This document shows, piece by piece, positions 7,497-15,262 of a stretch of DNA of 31,178 bases. Each line of letters starts with the position of its first letter. Position 1 is the stretch's first letter. The position numbers and the translations under genes are program-made. Under the pieces are notes generated by a model. That model had not been told where the DNA came from. It did no database searches and was given only the letters and a program-made list of their open reading frames with translations. This DNA is from Clostridiales bacterium UBA3680 (lineage in GTDB: Bacteria > Bacillota > Clostridia > Lachnospirales > CAG-274): positions 1-31,178 of the forward strand of contig DFJD01000110.1 of assembly GCA_002372875.1 (NCBI GenBank), written 5' to 3'.

Positions 7497-8255
7497 ATGA
7501 GCAGAAAAAACAATACGGTAAAAAGAAATACCGGTAGGATCGGGTTTTCTTCTCGCGCAAATGTCACAACAGGCAGAAACACTGTCTACACGAATAATTC
7601 CCGTACATCGTCAGGTACCTACACGGGCAACAGGGGCACCTACAGAGCTAACGGGAGCAGCTTGCGCCCTAACGGAGGGTTTTATTCAAGAATGAAAAAC
7701 AACCCCGGGCAGCAAAGCTACAATTACGGCTATTATTCTTCGCTTTACGGCAATACTTCCTCGGCATACAAGCTTTATCACGAGGAGGAGGAGCAGCAAT
7801 ATATCGAAGTACCCGTAAAAAAGCGTAAGCGTGTTGTGCAGAAGGCAGTCGCACCGAAGGTGAAAAAAAGAAAAATTGTTCCTATATTAAAGGAGGAATC
7901 GGTTGTGAGCCTGCCTAAGCTGCTTGTTTTGGTTGGGATTTTCCTTGCGTTTATGCTCGGGTTTGTATATATTTCGGCAAACAATACGGTCACAAGAGAC
8001 CATATTTTAAGCATGGAAGAAGAGCTTGATGCGATAAAAGAGGATAATGAGTATACAAGAAGATCTCTTAACGAAAACATTAACCTTAAAGAGCTTGAAA
8101 AGAAGGCAACGGCATTGGGTCTTCAAAAGCCGGCGGAATATCAGAAAATAAATATAACCGTACCCAAAGAGAGCTATACGGTGCGCTTTGAAGCAAAGCA
8201 CAGCGAGCATCATACCCTTGTCGATGCGGTTAAGAAGCTGTTGGAGATCGATTGA
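7497..8255 (+). CDS. ftsL: FtsL-like division protein with a long basic cytoplasmic tail
   Basis: Probable septum-assembly protein of the FtsL/DivIC type, partner of the class B PBP encoded next. The ATG at 7497 is preferred because AAGGCGGT (7483-7490) sits six bases ahead; GTG 7491 and ATG 7494 are too close to it. Of the 252 residues, about 1-135 are low-complexity and rich in Asn, Arg, Gly, Ser, Thr and Tyr, ending in Lys/Arg clusters (KKRKRV, KKRKI). One membrane helix follows (about 138-160), then a charged coiled-coil (about 165-195) and an extracellular end with ELEKKATALGLQKP, a typical FtsL feature. Usual FtsL proteins are about 90-130 residues, so the tail is an addition. The assignment rests on topology and gene order. 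Confidence 0.75.
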   Translation: MSRKNNTVKRNTGRIGFSSRANVTTGRNTVYTNNSRTSSGTYTGNRGTYRANGSSLRPNGGFYSRMKNNPGQQSYNYGYYSSLYGNTSSAYKLYHEEEEQQYIEVPVKKRKRVVQKAVAPKVKKRKIVPILKEESVVSLPKLLVLVGIFLAFMLGFVYISANNTVTRDHILSMEEELDAIKEDNEYTRRSLNENINLKELEKKATALGLQKPAEYQKINITVPKESYTVRFEAKHSEHHTLVDAVKKLLEID

Positions 8256-8257
8256 TA

Positions 8258-10624
8258 ATGCCTAATATAAATCAGGATCCCATCCAAAACAAAAAAAAGA
8301 AAATAAAAAGAAATAACGGAATAAATTACAATTTAAGGCTGATGATTGTTCTGTTTCTTTTCACACTGCTTATTGCCATTGTGGGTGTAGGCAGAGTGGG
8401 CTACATTAAGCTGAGCGGAAAGGAATACGAAAAGCAGGCTATATATCAGCAGTTAAACAAGGTTCAAGATAAGGTCATAAGTCCGAACAGGGGCGATATT
8501 ATAGACCGAAACGGAGACACCCTTGCATTGGGAGAGACTGTTTTTAACATTATCTTGGATGTAAGGCTGCTTGTTGAGCAGAATGCAGACAACCAAAAGA
8601 AAACAATAGACAGTATCGTGTCTATTTTGGGGGTTCCCGAAACTGAGATAAAAGAGCTTATAGCTCTTGACTCAAATGGTGTGCCTAAGGAGGACAGCAA
8701 TTATTATGTTCTCAGAAAAAAGGTTTCCTTTGCAAAGGGTAAGGCAATAAACGATCTGAAATTGAACTGGCTGTATGCCGAACAGGATACAAAAAGAACC
8801 TACCCCGGGAACAGTCTTGCGGCTCAGGTAATAGGGTTTGGAAACTCTTTGGGAATTGAGGGGGCATACAATTCCTATATGACAGGTGTGCCCGGAAGGA
8901 CCTTCCGTACCTATGAAGAGGGCGGAAGCGTTGTAACACAAAGAGAAACTCCCATAAAGGGAGATAAGGTCGTTACAACTCTTGATTCGAACATACAGAA
9001 AATTGCAGAAAAGGTCTGCAAAGAGGCCTATAAGGAATACGAGCCTGAGTATACCGCCACAATGGTCATGAACCCCAAAACTGGGGAAGTGTATGCCATG
9101 GCGCAGTATCCTACCTTCGACTTGAACGATCCGATGAAGATCACTCCATTGACCGACGATCCCGAATTTGCCGAGCAATGGAAGAAGATGAGCGAAAAAG
9201 AGCAAAGCGAATATGCTAACAAGATATGGAAGAATGTTTTCATATCCGAAACCATGGAACCCGGTTCCATATATAAACCCGTTGTTGTTGCAATGGCACT
9301 TGAGGAGGGAGTAATTACCGAAGATGAGTCCTTCTTCTGCGGAGGTTCTCTTCAGGTTGCCGAGTATACCATACACTGTCACAACAGGGCAGGTCACGGA
9401 ACGCTCTCTTTAAGCGGTGTGCTTGCTCAGTCTTGTAACGTTGGTATGATGAGGATAATAACAAAGGTTGGTGCCGAAAAGTATTTGCAATATCAGCATG
9501 ATTTCGGCTTTGGCGAAAAGTCCGGCATAGACCTTCCGAATGAGGTGGATGCCGAGGGTCTTTTGTACACCCTTGACAGACTCAACGAGGCGGAAATGGC
9601 GACAAGCTCCTTCGGTCAGGGCTTTAACTGTACACCTTTGCAGGCGATGGTTGCTTTCGGCGCACTTATAAACGGCGGAAACGTAATGCAACCCTATGTT
9701 GTTTCAAGGGTGCTTGACGGTAATAATAACATTGTTTTTGAAAATACGCCTAAGGTTGTAAGAAATGTGATCTCAAAGTCCACCTCCGATTACCTGAGGA
9801 CATCTCTTGAACAGGTGCTCACAGAAGGTACGGGACAACAGGCGGTCATAAAGGGCTACAGAATAGGCGGAAAGACAGGTACCGCACAGCAGGGTGACAG
9901 AGACCTTCAACAATACGGTTTGAGCTTTATTGCTTATCATTCCGTTGAAGATCCCGATATAATGGCGATGACCATTATCTTCAAGCCTAAGGATTACGAC
10001 GATAGCGGCGGTGAGGCTACTCCCGTGCCTATGATGAAAGACCTTATGGAAAGTATTATAGACTATGAGGCGATACCTCCCGATGATGAATCGGAAGCTA
10101 AGGATAATACGGCTCAAAGCAGCTACACCGTAAAGGATTATACCAATACAAAGCTTAAAAACACCGTTCAGGAGCTTATAAACGAAGGAATAGACTTCGA
10201 GATAATAGGCTCGGGTGATGTGATAACAAAGCAATCTCCTGCGGCGGGAACACAGCTTGACGGTAAGCCGGCAAAGATACTTTTCAATATATCCAAATCT
10301 AATGAGAAGGTAAAGCTTGTACCGGTGCCCGATGTGACGGGCTTGACGGTGGATGCGGCACAAAAGATGCTTGAGGAGTCGGGCTTTAGTTTCTCGGTTG
10401 AAAGCGATGCCGATGTTTTGGCAAGCAGTAGTGAAGAAGATATATCCGAAGAGGATAGCGAGGAAGAGGGCGAGGAAACCTTCGAGGAGGAAACCGAACA
10501 AATCGAAGAACCCGAACAGGATCTCGATATTTCCGAAATATCTTCTCAGGAAGTTTATGTGCAGATGCCGTCTGCAAATGTAAAGGTTGAAGAGGGCACC
10601 GTAATAAAGATAAGAGTAAAATAA
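8258..10624 (+). CDS. Class B penicillin-binding protein with two PASTA domains (FtsI/PBP2x/SpoVD type)
   Basis: Transpeptidase that cross-links septal or spore peptidoglycan. The ATG at 8258 is taken as start; TTG at 8252 is the alternative, since GGAG (8243-8246) fits either. The 788-residue protein has a membrane anchor (about 24-46), the PBP dimerisation region with SPNRGDIIDRNG (about 75-90), and a transpeptidase domain with all three motifs: Ser337-I-Y-Lys340, Ser392-C-Asn394 and Lys539-T-G-T. PASTA 1 covers about 622-680 and PASTA 2 about 689-788. PASTA 2 is split by about 45 residues very rich in Glu and Asp (about 722-766). Two PASTA domains recall PBP2x, while gene order alone cannot separate a division FtsI from sporulation SpoVD. 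A terminator follows at once. Confidence 0.92.
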   Translation: MPNINQDPIQNKKKKIKRNNGINYNLRLMIVLFLFTLLIAIVGVGRVGYIKLSGKEYEKQAIYQQLNKVQDKVISPNRGDIIDRNGDTLALGETVFNIILDVRLLVEQNADNQKKTIDSIVSILGVPETEIKELIALDSNGVPKEDSNYYVLRKKVSFAKGKAINDLKLNWLYAEQDTKRTYPGNSLAAQVIGFGNSLGIEGAYNSYMTGVPGRTFRTYEEGGSVVTQRETPIKGDKVVTTLDSNIQKIAEKVCKEAYKEYEPEYTATMVMNPKTGEVYAMAQYPTFDLNDPMKITPLTDDPEFAEQWKKMSEKEQSEYANKIWKNVFISETMEPGSIYKPVVVAMALEEGVITEDESFFCGGSLQVAEYTIHCHNRAGHGTLSLSGVLAQSCNVGMMRIITKVGAEKYLQYQHDFGFGEKSGIDLPNEVDAEGLLYTLDRLNEAEMATSSFGQGFNCTPLQAMVAFGALINGGNVMQPYVVSRVLDGNNNIVFENTPKVVRNVISKSTSDYLRTSLEQVLTEGTGQQAVIKGYRIGGKTGTAQQGDRDLQQYGLSFIAYHSVEDPDIMAMTIIFKPKDYDDSGGEATPVPMMKDLMESIIDYEAIPPDDESEAKDNTAQSSYTVKDYTNTKLKNTVQELINEGIDFEIIGSGDVITKQSPAAGTQLDGKPAKILFNISKSNEKVKLVPVPDVTGLTVDAAQKMLEESGFSFSVESDADVLASSSEEDISEEDSEEEGEETFEEETEQIEEPEQDLDISEISSQEVYVQMPSANVKVEEGTVIKIRVK

Positions 10625-10634
10625 ACAGTAAAAT

Positions 10635-10680
10635 AGGGCTGTGAAGAAATGAAAGATTTTCTTCACAGCCCTGTTATTGT
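10635..10680 (+). terminator. Intrinsic terminator of the mraZ-PBP operon
   Basis: A stem of about 15 bp (10635-10649 with 10658-10672, AGGGCTGTGAAGAAA and its complement) is followed by a T-rich tract (GTTATTGTTTT). The cluster therefore ends after the PBP gene, without mraY, murF or ftsW nearby. Confidence 0.85.
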
Positions 10681-10690
10681 TTTACAAGAA

Positions 10691-10810
10691 AATTAAGGAA
10701 GCACTGCAGCGGCTATTTTGTAACACAATAGTCCATCCCTATGGGATTTGACATAACATGCGGTAATATTAGTCAAATATGCGAATGATTAATTAATCGG
10801 TGTTTCCTTA
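10691..10810. mobile_element. MITE-like element with terminal inverted repeats
   Basis: About 120 bp without coding potential. The left end AAGGAAGCACTG and the right end CGGTGTTTCCTTA are imperfect inverted repeats. Inside are nested palindromes: ATCCC/GGGAT around 10735-10750 and ATTTGAC/GTCAAAT around 10745-10780. The sequence GATTAATTAATC just inside the right end is shared with a 34-bp palindrome in front of the phosphofructokinase gene (24234-24267). No transposase is present, so it would be a non-autonomous element. No target-site duplication could be confirmed by eye. Confidence 0.5.
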
Positions 10811-10815
10811 AAAAA

Positions 10816-11219
10816 CAACCTCACCCATAACCCCTCCCCACCTTGGGGAGGGGAACGGTCGCCACCACGCAACATTTGCCCGTTGCCGATATACTTTTAT
10901 ATCACGAAAAAATCACATAATAACAATCGGAAGACTACATGCATCCTCCCCTCCCCACCTTGGGGAGGGGAACAGTCGCCACCACGCGGCAATTTTCCGT
11001 TGCCAATATACTTTTATATCACAAATAAATTGCTTAATAACAATCGAAAATGTGAATGTATCCTCCCCTCCTCACCTTGGGGAGGGGAACATTCGCCACC
11101 ACGCAACATTTGCCCGTTGACGATATACTTTTATATTACGAAAAAATCACATAATAACAAACGGGAGAGTACATGCATCCTCCCCTCCCCAAGGTGGGGA
11201 GGGGCAGGGGGTGAGGTTG
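10816..11219 (+). repeat. 117-bp-period palindromic repeat, locus B (three tandem units)
   Basis: The landmark GGGGAAC ends at 10856, 10973 and 11090, an exact 117-bp period. Each unit has a GC palindrome (CCCCTCCCCACCTTGGGGAG type) and an AT-rich core with ATACTTTTATAT and AATAACAA. The array is framed by CAACCTCACCC and GGGGGTGAGGTTG. Because 117 is a multiple of three, one frame stays open through the array and repeats a 39-residue peptide. It lies between the convergent PBP and sdhB-like genes. From 11220 to 11325 only a dispersed ATGTCATTGCGG repeat was seen. Confidence 0.9.
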
Positions 11220-11325
11220 AACCCCCGAAAAATACCAAATAATATAACCATGTAAACCCGATCTGCAATGTCATTGCGGTGAACGGTTCTCCCGTTTGTA
11301 TATGATAATATCGGATACGAAGGGG

Positions 11326-12036
11326 TTATTTTTTATTTTTTCTTCTTTTCCAAACATTTATTGCGTTGCTTTTTACTATAAGTTCTTCAACGGGAAGGTT
11401 GCAAGGACAAATTTTATTGCAGGAGAGGGATTGTCCGCAACCCGAGAAAAAAGCCTTTTGATATTGCTTTGATATTTGCTTTAAATGTTGCGGCTCTTCT
11501 TCTCTGTCGGCTATTCTGTAGGAATTTACGGGAAGCACGGCTCCGCTGTAATTGTCCTCGCCTAATGAAAATTCGGGGCATACCTCCAGACAACAGCCGC
11601 ACATTATACAATTTGACGAGGAAAACCTTGCGGCATGGTGTTCTTCATCATAGCCCATATTTTCATCAAGCCAAAGAGCCGCTTTATAAAGAGATTTGAA
11701 TATATGCTCTCTGTCCACAATAAGGTCCCTTACAACGGGAAATTTGCTAAGGGGAGCAAGAAAAAGTTCTCCGTCCGCCTCTATGTATTGCGAGCAGGCA
11801 AGGGAAGGTCTGCCGTTTATTATCATGGCGCAGGCTCCGCATTTTCTCAGCATACAGCCGCATTCCCATCCTATTTTTTCCGCAGGTTCTCCGTTTATGT
11901 CGGTAAGGTTTTCTCTTTGATTTATTTTTCTTATGATACCCGCTACCGTTGCCCCTTCTCCTTGATATAAAAAGGATTGCTCATACGGGGGCGATTGGGG
12001 ATCTTTCTGTCTTTTTACCGTAACTTTAAGCTTCAA
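11326..12036 (-). CDS. Fumarate reductase/succinate dehydrogenase iron-sulfur subunit
   Basis: Electron-transfer subunit linking the flavoprotein to the membrane haem subunit. The 236-residue protein has an N-terminal [2Fe-2S] ferredoxin domain with Cys61-x4-Cys66-x2-Cys69 and Cys81 (plus an extra Cys59), a [4Fe-4S] motif Cys143-x2-Cys146-x2-Cys149-x3-Cys153-Pro, and a third cluster motif with Cys200, Cys206 and Cys210-Pro. The start is a TTG at 12036, directly after the flavoprotein stop, with AAGGTG upstream; no usable ATG exists before the ferredoxin domain. It is the last gene of the rmlD-anchor-flavoprotein-FeS series. Symbols sdhB or frdB both fit, since direction of catalysis cannot be read from sequence. 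Confidence 0.88.
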   Translation of the reverse strand: MKLKVTVKRQKDPQSPPYEQSFLYQGEGATVAGIIRKINQRENLTDINGEPAEKIGWECGCMLRKCGACAMIINGRPSLACSQYIEADGELFLAPLSKFPVVRDLIVDREHIFKSLYKAALWLDENMGYDEEHHAARFSSSNCIMCGCCLEVCPEFSLGEDNYSGAVLPVNSYRIADREEEPQHLKQISKQYQKAFFSGCGQSLSCNKICPCNLPVEELIVKSNAINVWKRRKNKK

Positions 12037-13554
12037 TTAAACACCTTCAAACCTTATATTTACAGTTTCGTCAAAGCTTGCCACCGATACTTTTTTGAAT
12101 TTGTCATCATTTCTTTCGGGATAGTCCGAACGGAAATGCGCTCCTCTGCTTTCCCTTCTTTCAAGGGCAGACTGTAATACAGCTTTTGCAAGAAGAGAAA
12201 AAATATCGTTTTCTTTTATTTTTTCAAGGGCGGCTGATAAACTTTCTTCGTTTCTTATAACACCCATGGCGGTCTGTAAAACATCCTTTATATCTTCCGC
12301 AGCCTCAAAAGGAAGGTCTTCTTTTAAACGCTCTCCGTCTTGGATCAGAGGTAAATTGTCCTCACAGGCGGTCGAAGCGGCAACTTTTCCGCCGTATACC
12401 GCGCCTAAAAGAGAATTTCCGCCCAAACGGTTTGCTCCGTGGTACTGACTGCAACATTCACCTGCGGCATACAGACCCTTTAAGCTCGTTCTGTGTGCCG
12501 TATCCACGGCTATGCCGCCCATAAAATAGTGTATTCCCGGGAAAACGGGTATGGGTGAGTCTTTCGGGTCGACAGAAAGATATTTTATACAATCCTCTCT
12601 CAGGCTTTTCAGCTTCTTTTCAAAAACCGCCTCGTCAAGCTCCGTCATATCGAGGAAAACTTCACAATTCATCTCTTTCGATATATTGTATATTTCCCTT
12701 GCTGTAACATCCCTCGGCATAAGGTTTTTAAGCTCGGGATATTTTTCTTCCATGAAATAGTATTTTTCATTGCCCTTATATACAAAAAGCCTTCCGCCCT
12801 CACCTCTTGCCGCCTCACTTACAAGCATTCTTTTTCCGTTGTTTTCGGCGGTGGTGGGGTGGTATTGTATCATTTCGAGATTGGAGAGTTTGACCCCTCT
12901 TGCAAAAAGAAGAGCGGTGCAGTATCCGGTGTTTGCCACCGAACCCGTGAAATCCTTAAACAGGCCGTTCAGTCCGCCCGATGCCGTTATAACACCGTTT
13001 GCGTAAAGTAGTTCTTCTTTTTGGCTGTATTTATCGAAGATAATTGCTCCCGTGCAAACACCTTTGTCTATAAGAATATCCCTAAAAAGATGATGGGGCT
13101 TTCTGATTATAAGGCCTTTTATCTCGTACTTTCTGACCTCATCGTTTATGGCGGTGAGTATCTGCTTTCCGCTTGAGGTGCCTGCAAAGGCAGTTCTTCT
13201 GTTTTTCTGTCCGCCGAAGGGTCTTAGCGAAAGTTTTCCGTTTTGTTCGGTGTTGAAGTTTACGCCCATACGGGCAAGCTCTTTTATAATAATGGGGGCT
13301 GCCTGTGTAAGGGCGTGTATCGCCTCTTCTTTTACAAGACCGCAAGAAGAAAAAAGCGTATCTTGAAAATGTGCTTCCGGAGAGTCATTTTGCGTATCTA
13401 TGGCGCCGTTTATGCCTCCCTCTGCCATGACCGACTGAGAGCGCTCGGAATAACCGTCGGATACAAGTATAACGCTGTCGCCGTTTTTTGCGCAGGTAAG
13501 GGCGGCAGAAAGCCCGGCAAGCCCGGCACCTATGATTATAAATCTGTTGTTCAT
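12037..13554 (-). CDS. Fumarate reductase/succinate dehydrogenase flavoprotein subunit, divergent
   Basis: FAD-binding catalytic subunit expected to interconvert fumarate and succinate. The ATG at 13554 is chosen because it overlaps the stop of the anchor gene (ATGA) and gives the FAD motif GAGLAGLSAAL at residue 9. The 505-residue protein is shorter than typical SdhA/FrdA (about 570-600). Family signatures are present: MAEGGINGAI, YHPTT, PRDVTAREI and HGANRLGGNSLL. The histidine that normally bonds covalently to FAD (SHTVAAEGG in FrdA) is replaced by Gln40 (SQSVMAEGG), and the usual D-x-T-G-H segment reads GTSSGK. These traits recall L-aspartate oxidase, but the LGGNSLL form and the adjacent FeS and haem subunits favour a fumarate reductase-like complex. 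Confidence 0.8.
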   Translation of the reverse strand: MNNRFIIIGAGLAGLSAALTCAKNGDSVILVSDGYSERSQSVMAEGGINGAIDTQNDSPEAHFQDTLFSSCGLVKEEAIHALTQAAPIIIKELARMGVNFNTEQNGKLSLRPFGGQKNRRTAFAGTSSGKQILTAINDEVRKYEIKGLIIRKPHHLFRDILIDKGVCTGAIIFDKYSQKEELLYANGVITASGGLNGLFKDFTGSVANTGYCTALLFARGVKLSNLEMIQYHPTTAENNGKRMLVSEAARGEGGRLFVYKGNEKYYFMEEKYPELKNLMPRDVTAREIYNISKEMNCEVFLDMTELDEAVFEKKLKSLREDCIKYLSVDPKDSPIPVFPGIHYFMGGIAVDTAHRTSLKGLYAAGECCSQYHGANRLGGNSLLGAVYGGKVAASTACEDNLPLIQDGERLKEDLPFEAAEDIKDVLQTAMGVIRNEESLSAALEKIKENDIFSLLAKAVLQSALERRESRGAHFRSDYPERNDDKFKKVSVASFDETVNIRFEGV

Positions 13555-14087
13555 ATCAGTTGCCATCCTATAAAATATACGGTCGTTGCAATAAAGGCAA
13601 GTATAAAGAATATTGCCAAACACACAAGCAGGCTCTTTACCCTGTTTTTTTCGCTTAAAACTCCCAAAGCCGTAAGCAAAGGCTTTAAACCGAGGACGAT
13701 GTGAGCCAAAAGCGTAATTACAAGCAATGCAGTGGCAATATATCTAAGGGGTGTAAACTCGTTAAGAACAAATCTGCCGTATTTTTTTGCACCGAACATT
13801 CCCATGTGAAAGAAAAGAAGCACGATCATAAGCACGCCGGTGATCCTTATTGCCCAAAACCTTGCGTTCAATTCGAAATAACTGTTGCCTTTTCTTGCTT
13901 TTATCAGGCTTTTGACAGTAAGTATAATACCTATGACGGCATGTATTACCGTAAGAAAAAGCGTAAAATATGCAAGCGGCTTAAAGGTAACATAGGATAT
14001 ACCCAGCAGCATAAAGGAGCCCGTCATTACATGGCATAAAACCATTACAATAAGCAGACAGGTAAGTAGGGTGTTTATTTTTCTCAT
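13551..14087 (-). CDS. Cytochrome b-type membrane anchor of the fumarate reductase-like complex
   Basis: A 178-residue protein with five predicted membrane helices (about 5-30, 35-62, 75-99, 114-141, 149-176). Helices 1 to 4 each carry one histidine: His19, His49, His94 and His129. Four helix-borne histidines fit a two-haem anchor of the single-subunit type known from Bacillus SdhC, which exchanges electrons with menaquinone. It is somewhat shorter than usual (about 200). The assignment rests on topology, histidines and position; sequence similarity was not tested. Its start overlaps the rmlD stop by four bases, and its stop overlaps the flavoprotein start, so all are one translation unit. 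Confidence 0.72.
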   Translation of the reverse strand: MRKINTLLTCLLIVMVLCHVMTGSFMLLGISYVTFKPLAYFTLFLTVIHAVIGIILTVKSLIKARKGNSYFELNARFWAIRITGVLMIVLLFFHMGMFGAKKYGRFVLNEFTPLRYIATALLVITLLAHIVLGLKPLLTALGVLSEKNRVKSLLVCLAIFFILAFIATTVYFIGWQLI

Positions 14088-14992
14088 ATTTCTTTAAGAT
14101 ATCTTGAAAGGGCATCCTGCCAGGAGGGCAGAGGCTCAAAGCCGTTTTGTACAAGTTTGGATTTGTCAAGTCTTGAATTGAAAGGTCTTTTTGCCTTTGA
14201 AATGCCGTATTCGGCAGTTGTAACGGGAATTACTTTTGTTGACAGACCTGCCTGAGCATAGATCTCCTTAGTGAAATCGTACCAGCTTATAAAACCGCCC
14301 TCGTTTGTTGCGTGATAGTAGCCGTATTTTTCGCTTTGGCTCATATCGGCAAGCAGCCTTGCCAAATCGTAGGTGTAGGTAGGTGTGCCTATCTGGTCGT
14401 TTACCACCCTTACCTCGTCATGGTTTTTGGCAACATTCAGCATGGTTTTGATGAAGTTTTTGCCGTTTTTGCCGAATACCCAGGCAATGCGCACTATAAA
14501 GAATTTATCTAAATTATCTCTTACAGCCATTTCTCCCGCAAGCTTGCTCTCGCCGTACACATTAAGGGGAGCATATTGGGTGTTATCGGGCTCCCAAGGC
14601 TTTTCTCCCTCTCCGTTAAATACGTAATCCGTGCTTATGTATATCATCTTTGCGTCAATATCTTTGCAGGCAAGGGCTATGTTTTTGGTGCCGCCCTCGT
14701 TTATGGCAAAAACCTTTTCGCGGTTTTCCGCATCTTCCGCACCGTCAACGTTGGTCCAGGCGGCACAATGGATAACCGTATCGGGGGAATATTTATCAAA
14801 TACGGCCTTGACCTTAGCCTTGTCGGTAATATCAAGGGAGATGTAATTCACCTTTTCGGGAAAGGTAAAGGGATTGGCACCCGAATACTCCGCCGCGATA
14901 TCGCTTGCGTAAACCGAAAAGCCTCTTTTTGTAAGCTCATTTACGGTATCATAGCCCAACTGACCACCGACACCTGTTACAAATATTTTCAT
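14084..14992 (-). CDS. rfbD: dTDP-4-dehydrorhamnose reductase
   Basis: Last enzyme of dTDP-L-rhamnose synthesis, reducing dTDP-4-keto-L-rhamnose with NAD(P)H. The 302-residue protein is a RmlD-type extended SDR with the cofactor motif GVGGQLG near residue 7, the segment CAAWTNVDGAE, the catalytic pattern STDYVF followed by YGESKLAGE (Tyr-x3-Lys), and PTYTYDLA. Length is normal. The ATG at 14992 has GGAGGA upstream. It is the first gene of the operon with the fumarate reductase-like genes, an odd pairing; rfbA, rfbB and rfbC are not in the window. A promoter with a small palindrome lies just upstream. Confidence 0.92.
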   Translation of the reverse strand: MKIFVTGVGGQLGYDTVNELTKRGFSVYASDIAAEYSGANPFTFPEKVNYISLDITDKAKVKAVFDKYSPDTVIHCAAWTNVDGAEDAENREKVFAINEGGTKNIALACKDIDAKMIYISTDYVFNGEGEKPWEPDNTQYAPLNVYGESKLAGEMAVRDNLDKFFIVRIAWVFGKNGKNFIKTMLNVAKNHDEVRVVNDQIGTPTYTYDLARLLADMSQSEKYGYYHATNEGGFISWYDFTKEIYAQAGLSTKVIPVTTAEYGISKAKRPFNSRLDKSKLVQNGFEPLPSWQDALSRYLKEI

Positions 14993-15026
14993 GTTTCTGT
15001 CCTCCGAATTATTTACTTTTGTTGAT

Positions 15027-15058
15027 TATATGTTATCACATATAAAAATTTCAGTCAA
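15027..15058 (-). promoter_or_regulatory. Promoter of the rfbD/fumarate reductase operon with overlapping dyad
   Basis: Minus strand: TTGACT (15058-15053), a 17-bp spacer and TAACAT (15035-15030); a perfect TATAAT at 15030-15025 would give a 22-bp spacer. A 7-bp dyad, TATATGT/ACATATA (15027-15044), covers the -10 region and could be an operator, though no regulator is identified. Confidence 0.5.
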
Positions 15059-15131
15059 TAAAAATAATGGCTATGGGTATGCGGAAAAAATTTGTTTCCG
15101 GACATATGAATAACATTGTTTCAAAAAAATG

Positions 15132-15160
15132 TTTACAAAATGCCTTGCTCGTGATATTAT
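15132..15160 (+). promoter_or_regulatory. Promoter of the structured RNA ahead of the DUF3800 gene
   Basis: TTTACA (15132-15137), a 17-bp spacer and TATTAT (15155-15160). The predicted transcript start is about 15167, leaving roughly 80 nt before the terminator. Confidence 0.65.
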
Positions 15161-15166
15161 ATCTGT

Positions 15167-15245
15167 AAGAAGTTGAGTAATCAGCTTTGGTCTGGGCACA
15201 AGCTCTTTGGACCACCGTAGGCGGGAAGAATTTCCCGCTATTTTT
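15167..15245 (+). ncRNA. Candidate structured RNA upstream of a DUF3800 gene
   Basis: About 80 nt between a promoter and an intrinsic terminator. A two-part hairpin is clear: outer stem UGGUC/GACCA (15188-15192 with 15210-15214), inner stem GGGC/GCUC (15194-15197 with 15202-15205, one G-U pair) and an ACAA loop, with an asymmetric internal loop. A shorter UGA/UCA stem (15174-15176 with 15181-15183) lies before it. From memory, published comparative surveys list several DUF3800-associated RNA motifs upstream of such genes; whether this belongs to one of them needs a covariance search. Alternatives are a plain attenuator or an RNA partner of the protein. Confidence 0.55.
15221..15245 (+). terminator. 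Terminator inside the leader, before the DUF3800 ribosome site
   Basis: A 7-bp stem GCGGGAA/TTCCCGC (15221-15227 with 15232-15238), a 4-base loop, then TATTTTT. The ribosome site AGGGG (15252-15256) and ATG (15263) follow immediately, so the gene would be transcribed only by read-through. Confidence 0.8.
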
Positions 15246-15262
15246 GTATACAGGGGCAAACT

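Noticed and set aside
10816..11219. CRISPR array
   Set aside because: The period is 117 bp, spacers are not unique and the units are nearly identical along their whole length.
10883..11242. A 119-codon open frame with three repeats of a 39-residue peptide
   Set aside because: It lies wholly within the 117-bp repeats, has no ribosome site and is explained by a period divisible by three; kept as a repeat and as a finding, not as a gene.
12037..13554. L-aspartate oxidase (NadB)
   Set aside because: Length and the missing FAD histidine fit, but the LGGNSLL motif and the adjoining iron-sulfur and haem subunits favour a fumarate reductase-like enzyme; not fully excluded.
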